Part shown: positions 62,019 to 64,000 of the stretch, one piece after another
Numbering within the stretch: position 1 is the stretch's first letter
Layout of the letters: every line of letters begins with the position of its first letter
NCBI RefSeq assembly: GCF_009882945.1
Contig: NZ_WTUY01000024.1
Span: 1 to 64,000 of the forward strand
Reading direction: 5' to 3'
Length of the DNA stretch: 64,000 nucleotides
Source of the DNA: Alcanivorax sp. DP30
GTDB lineage: Bacteria; Pseudomonadota; Gammaproteobacteria; Pseudomonadales; Alcanivoracaceae
Position numbers and translations under genes: made by a program
Notes under the pieces: model-generated
What the model was told of the DNA's origin: nothing
What the model saw: the letters and a program-made list of their open reading frames with translations, nothing else
Database searches by the model: none

Positions 62019-62840
62019 TTATTCCAGGACATAACAACGGGCGCCACGGTTAAGGAAGTGCAGCAGCATGCGGTAGCTATCCAGATCAAAAAAGATTTCT
62101 CTTTCCTGCTGCAGATCTGCGTTTGAGGGCGGATGAGGCAGGGTGGTCAAATGACACCATTGGCGAATCAGATGAAATGCTTCCCGTTCTTCCCCCTCTT
62201 CATGAATGACCAGAGTGCCATCGTAGGGCCAGGCGTGGATCTGATGTTCACTGAGGGCATCGATCAGTCGCTGATTATGTAAAAGTGCGGACTCCTTTCC
62301 GCAACAGGCGCCCTGACAGCGTCCCAATTGGTATGAAAAGCAGGGGCCTGCCCCCTGTTCGAGGCCGCAGATTTTCGGGCATAACTGATGTGTCTTGATC
62401 CAGTGTTCCATGGCGAACTGTGCCTGCCGTGGGCTACGGAACACACCGTAGCAGTCCTGTTGCCAGAGGGGATTGTGCGGATCGGGCTGATAGCGTTGGG
62501 GCTTCAGAAAGCCGCTCTCACCCGGTTTCAATAGCCAGGTCTGCAATTGCCGGTAGCGGCGTTGACGACGATTGAAAATGGGTTGGCGCTGTTTTATCTC
62601 CCGGTTTTCCAATAACAAGGCACCGAGTTCGCCGGCAGTTTCTGTGTAGTCAATGCGTCGTGTCTGGCTGCACATGCGTTTGGCCCGCGGGGTACGGTTC
62701 TGGAAATGACTGCGGACCCGTTGGCGGATATTGATGCTCTTGCCGATATACAGCAGTGCCTCCTGATCTCCCCAGAAGCGGTAGATACCTGGCCCTGCTG
62801 GGAGGTCGGGGATTTCAATACTCTGGATAGGTGAGGTCAT
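62019..62840 (-). CDS. cho: Excinuclease Cho (UvrC-like, GIY-YIG)
   Basis: This 273-residue protein matches the N-terminal nuclease half of UvrC, as in E. coli Cho, which makes the 3' incision at bulky DNA lesions. The GIY-YIG domain is GPGIYRFWGDQEALLYIGKSINIRQRVRSHF, with the later Glu in LLENREIK, followed by a Cys-rich segment (LCPKICGLEQGAGPCFSYQLGRCQGAC) typical of the group. ATG 62840 gives the natural N terminus; there is no strong ribosome site. Confidence 0.9.
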   Translation of the reverse strand: MTSPIQSIEIPDLPAGPGIYRFWGDQEALLYIGKSINIRQRVRSHFQNRTPRAKRMCSQTRRIDYTETAGELGALLLENREIKQRQPIFNRRQRRYRQLQTWLLKPGESGFLKPQRYQPDPHNPLWQQDCYGVFRSPRQAQFAMEHWIKTHQLCPKICGLEQGAGPCFSYQLGRCQGACCGKESALLHNQRLIDALSEHQIHAWPYDGTLVIHEEGEEREAFHLIRQWCHLTTLPHPPSNADLQQEREIFFDLDSYRMLLHFLNRGARCYVLE

Positions 62841-62910
62841 CGCCAAAGTATTGGGGTGGGGAAGTCTACGACAGGTGAAGGGTGTGGCTCGGTGGATGCA
62901 GGTCTTTGCG

Positions 62911-63474
62911 TCAAAACTGAACGGGAGCAATGCCCACGGTGACGGCGCCGATGGGCTGACCGTTGCTGTCGGTGATGGTCCGGCTGACCTGAATCTGCAT
63001 GCTGCGGGTGGATTCATCCCTGCCAAGCGGGCTGATGTGCTCAGCCTCTGGCCCGGCGGCAAAGGTTTCTAGCCACTTGTCCTCATCACCTTGCCAGTAA
63101 TCAGAGGTGACGCTGCTTTGCGCCACATTGAGTCCGCGGTTATCCATGATGATGATTTCGGTAATCCATTTACTGCTGCGCAGCTGCAGGTTGCGCAGTG
63201 AATCGGAGAGCGGGGTATTCATCAGCCGGTGAATCAGCGGTGCATCCTGTTTGCCGTACTGCGCACGCCAGCGCTGATCCAGCGCGGCTATTTGCTCGTC
63301 CGACAAGGTAGCGTTGCGACGATTCTGTGTCTTCACCTGCTCGATAACATCTGCCCTGTCCGCGATATTGGAAGCCTGAGTGCGCCCGAAATCGATGAGC
63401 TCAGGGCTGACCCCATCAGCGAAGGCGTGTCCGCTGATGAGCAGGGCAAGGATGACGAAGCTGGTCCAAATCAA
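62911..63474 (-). CDS. Secreted PDC/Cache-like single-domain sensor protein
   Basis: This 187-residue protein has a signal peptide (LIWTSFVILALLISGHAFA) and one domain with strands ITEIIIMDNRGLNVAQS, YWQGDEDKWLETFA and SMQIQVSRTITDSNGQPIGAVTVGI, the layout of PDC/Cache ligand-binding domains. There is no kinase or chemotaxis part, so it may be a soluble periplasmic sensor partner. The start at TTG 63474 is inferred from the signal peptide; the frame is open to 63582. Confidence 0.72.
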   Translation of the reverse strand: MIWTSFVILALLISGHAFADGVSPELIDFGRTQASNIADRADVIEQVKTQNRRNATLSDEQIAALDQRWRAQYGKQDAPLIHRLMNTPLSDSLRNLQLRSSKWITEIIIMDNRGLNVAQSSVTSDYWQGDEDKWLETFAAGPEAEHISPLGRDESTRSMQIQVSRTITDSNGQPIGAVTVGIAPVQF

Positions 63475-63690
63475 GGTGTGAAGGCCCCTTTGTTGCCTGA
63501 AATCTTCTCCTCGCCAGTCTGATGGCGGAGTAAGCAAGGTTGGGACCCATTTTAGAGCAAGAGAAAAATGGCTGCATGACACATTTCGTTAACAGGGCGA
63601 AGTGTGGGGAAGGCAGGGAAGGGGGGCATCAAAGACCCCTGTGACAGTGAGCCCTCAAAGCAGGGGGGCGGGTAGAGCGTGGGGAAGGGG

Positions 63691-63722
63691 AAAGCCCGCC
63701 GTGTTGCCGGGCGGGCTTTGTG
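63691..63722. terminator. Terminator hairpin between the PF10118 and PDC-like genes
   Basis: The stem AAAGCCCGCC / GGCGGGCTTT (imperfect by a base) is flanked by A and T runs. It lies just past the stop codon of the PF10118 gene at 63732. Confidence 0.75.
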
Positions 63723-63731
63723 TGTCAGGCG

Positions 63732-64000
63732 TTAGAGTACATCGCCAAGCCAGCGTTGCTTCGCCTTTTCCACCAGGTCACGGGCGTCGTGGTCCCAGGG
63801 GTGGAAGCTGGGCTTGAAGAAGCGGGCATAGGCGGGCAGCAATTTACGGAATACGCCTGGCTTGCCCCACATGTAATTGAGGGTTTCCCGCCAGGCTTTC
63901 CAGTTGCCCAGTTGGCCGTCGTCCCGAACCAGTTGATAAAGGTGAATGCTGGTGAACAGCGGGAACAAGACGCTGACCAGCATCATTTCCGTGATACGGG
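63732..64000 (-). CDS. PF10118 'metal-dependent hydrolase', copy 3 (partial)
   Basis: The window ends inside this gene; only the C-terminal ~89 residues are visible. They match the end of copies 1 and 2: VRDDGQLGNWKAWRETLNYMWGKPGVFRKLLPAYARFFKPSFHPWDHDARDLVEKA, including the conserved FHPWDHD. The frame is open through to position 64000. Confidence 0.85.
   Translation of the reverse strand, partial: RITEMMLVSVLFPLFTSIHLYQLVRDDGQLGNWKAWRETLNYMWGKPGVFRKLLPAYARFFKPSFHPWDHDARDLVEKAKQRWLGDVL

Overview
The window is a chromosomal segment of a GC-rich gammaproteobacterium. Gene content points, by inference, to a marine Alcanivorax-like hydrocarbon degrader: three paralogues of the PF10118 'metal-dependent hydrolase' family, an AlkJ/choline-dehydrogenase-type GMC oxidoreductase, a zinc alcohol dehydrogenase, several hotdog thioesterases and a DabAB inorganic-carbon pump. 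No rRNA, tRNA or CRISPR array was seen.

Layout. 1-3.1 kb: heptamer repeats and REP hairpins, a ParA-type ATPase, a DUF4124 protein, a lipoprotein FKBP isomerase and a small secreted protein. 3.1-8.2 kb: TetR regulator divergent from an RND adaptor/pump pair. 8.4-10.6 kb: a decayed cupredoxin head-to-head with a GluR0-like ligand-gated K+ channel, then a thioesterase. 10.7-17.1 kb: CzcI-like protein plus a CzcCBA heavy-metal efflux operon. 17.1-24.8 kb: accessory region, described below. 24.7-32 kb: MarR/membrane-protein pair, double cupin, two PF10118 genes, HxlR regulator, thioesterase, 7TM-type sensor kinase. 32.3-37.8 kb: dabB-dabA-small-gene operon with a divergent LysR. 37.8-44.7 kb: DUF2938/MerR pair, orphan PotD-like protein, alcohol dehydrogenase, GMC oxidoreductase, DUF6164 and DUF2236 proteins. 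44.7-50 kb: a 1378-residue surface protein with a GlyGly-CTERM-like tail and an AraC regulator. 50-64 kb: hybrid kinase, dicarboxylate/amino-acid symporter, DUF3817, DUF6901 and STAS-like proteins, KatG, an SDR/TetR pair, small proteins, another SDR, the Cho nuclease, a PDC-like sensor and the edge of a third PF10118 gene.

The most interesting stretch is 17.7-24.8 kb. A Shedu (SduA, DUF4263) anti-phage nuclease gene sits between GTTATAAGC, 33 bases before its start codon, and the exact reverse complement GCTTATAAC right after its stop codon. The second copy opens an attC-like folded sequence. This is the architecture of an integron gene cassette, yet no integrase or second cassette is visible and the 3' GTT core is damaged. 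Next comes an SMC-like ATPase with a CxxC hook and a C-terminal domain that may be a HEPN/anticodon-nuclease-type effector. After it, a RAYT (REP-associated tyrosine transposase) and a repeat-containing lipoprotein lie between two ~170-bp direct repeats, each made of a REP-like hairpin plus the last 50 bases of the neighbouring marR gene. A tail of the cupin gene is similarly duplicated 6 kb away. GTAGGAG-type REP hairpins, the expected RAYT substrates, are scattered through the first 17.5 kb.

Starts were chosen from visible Shine-Dalgarno sequences and signal peptides. Family names come from recognising conserved motifs, not from a database search.
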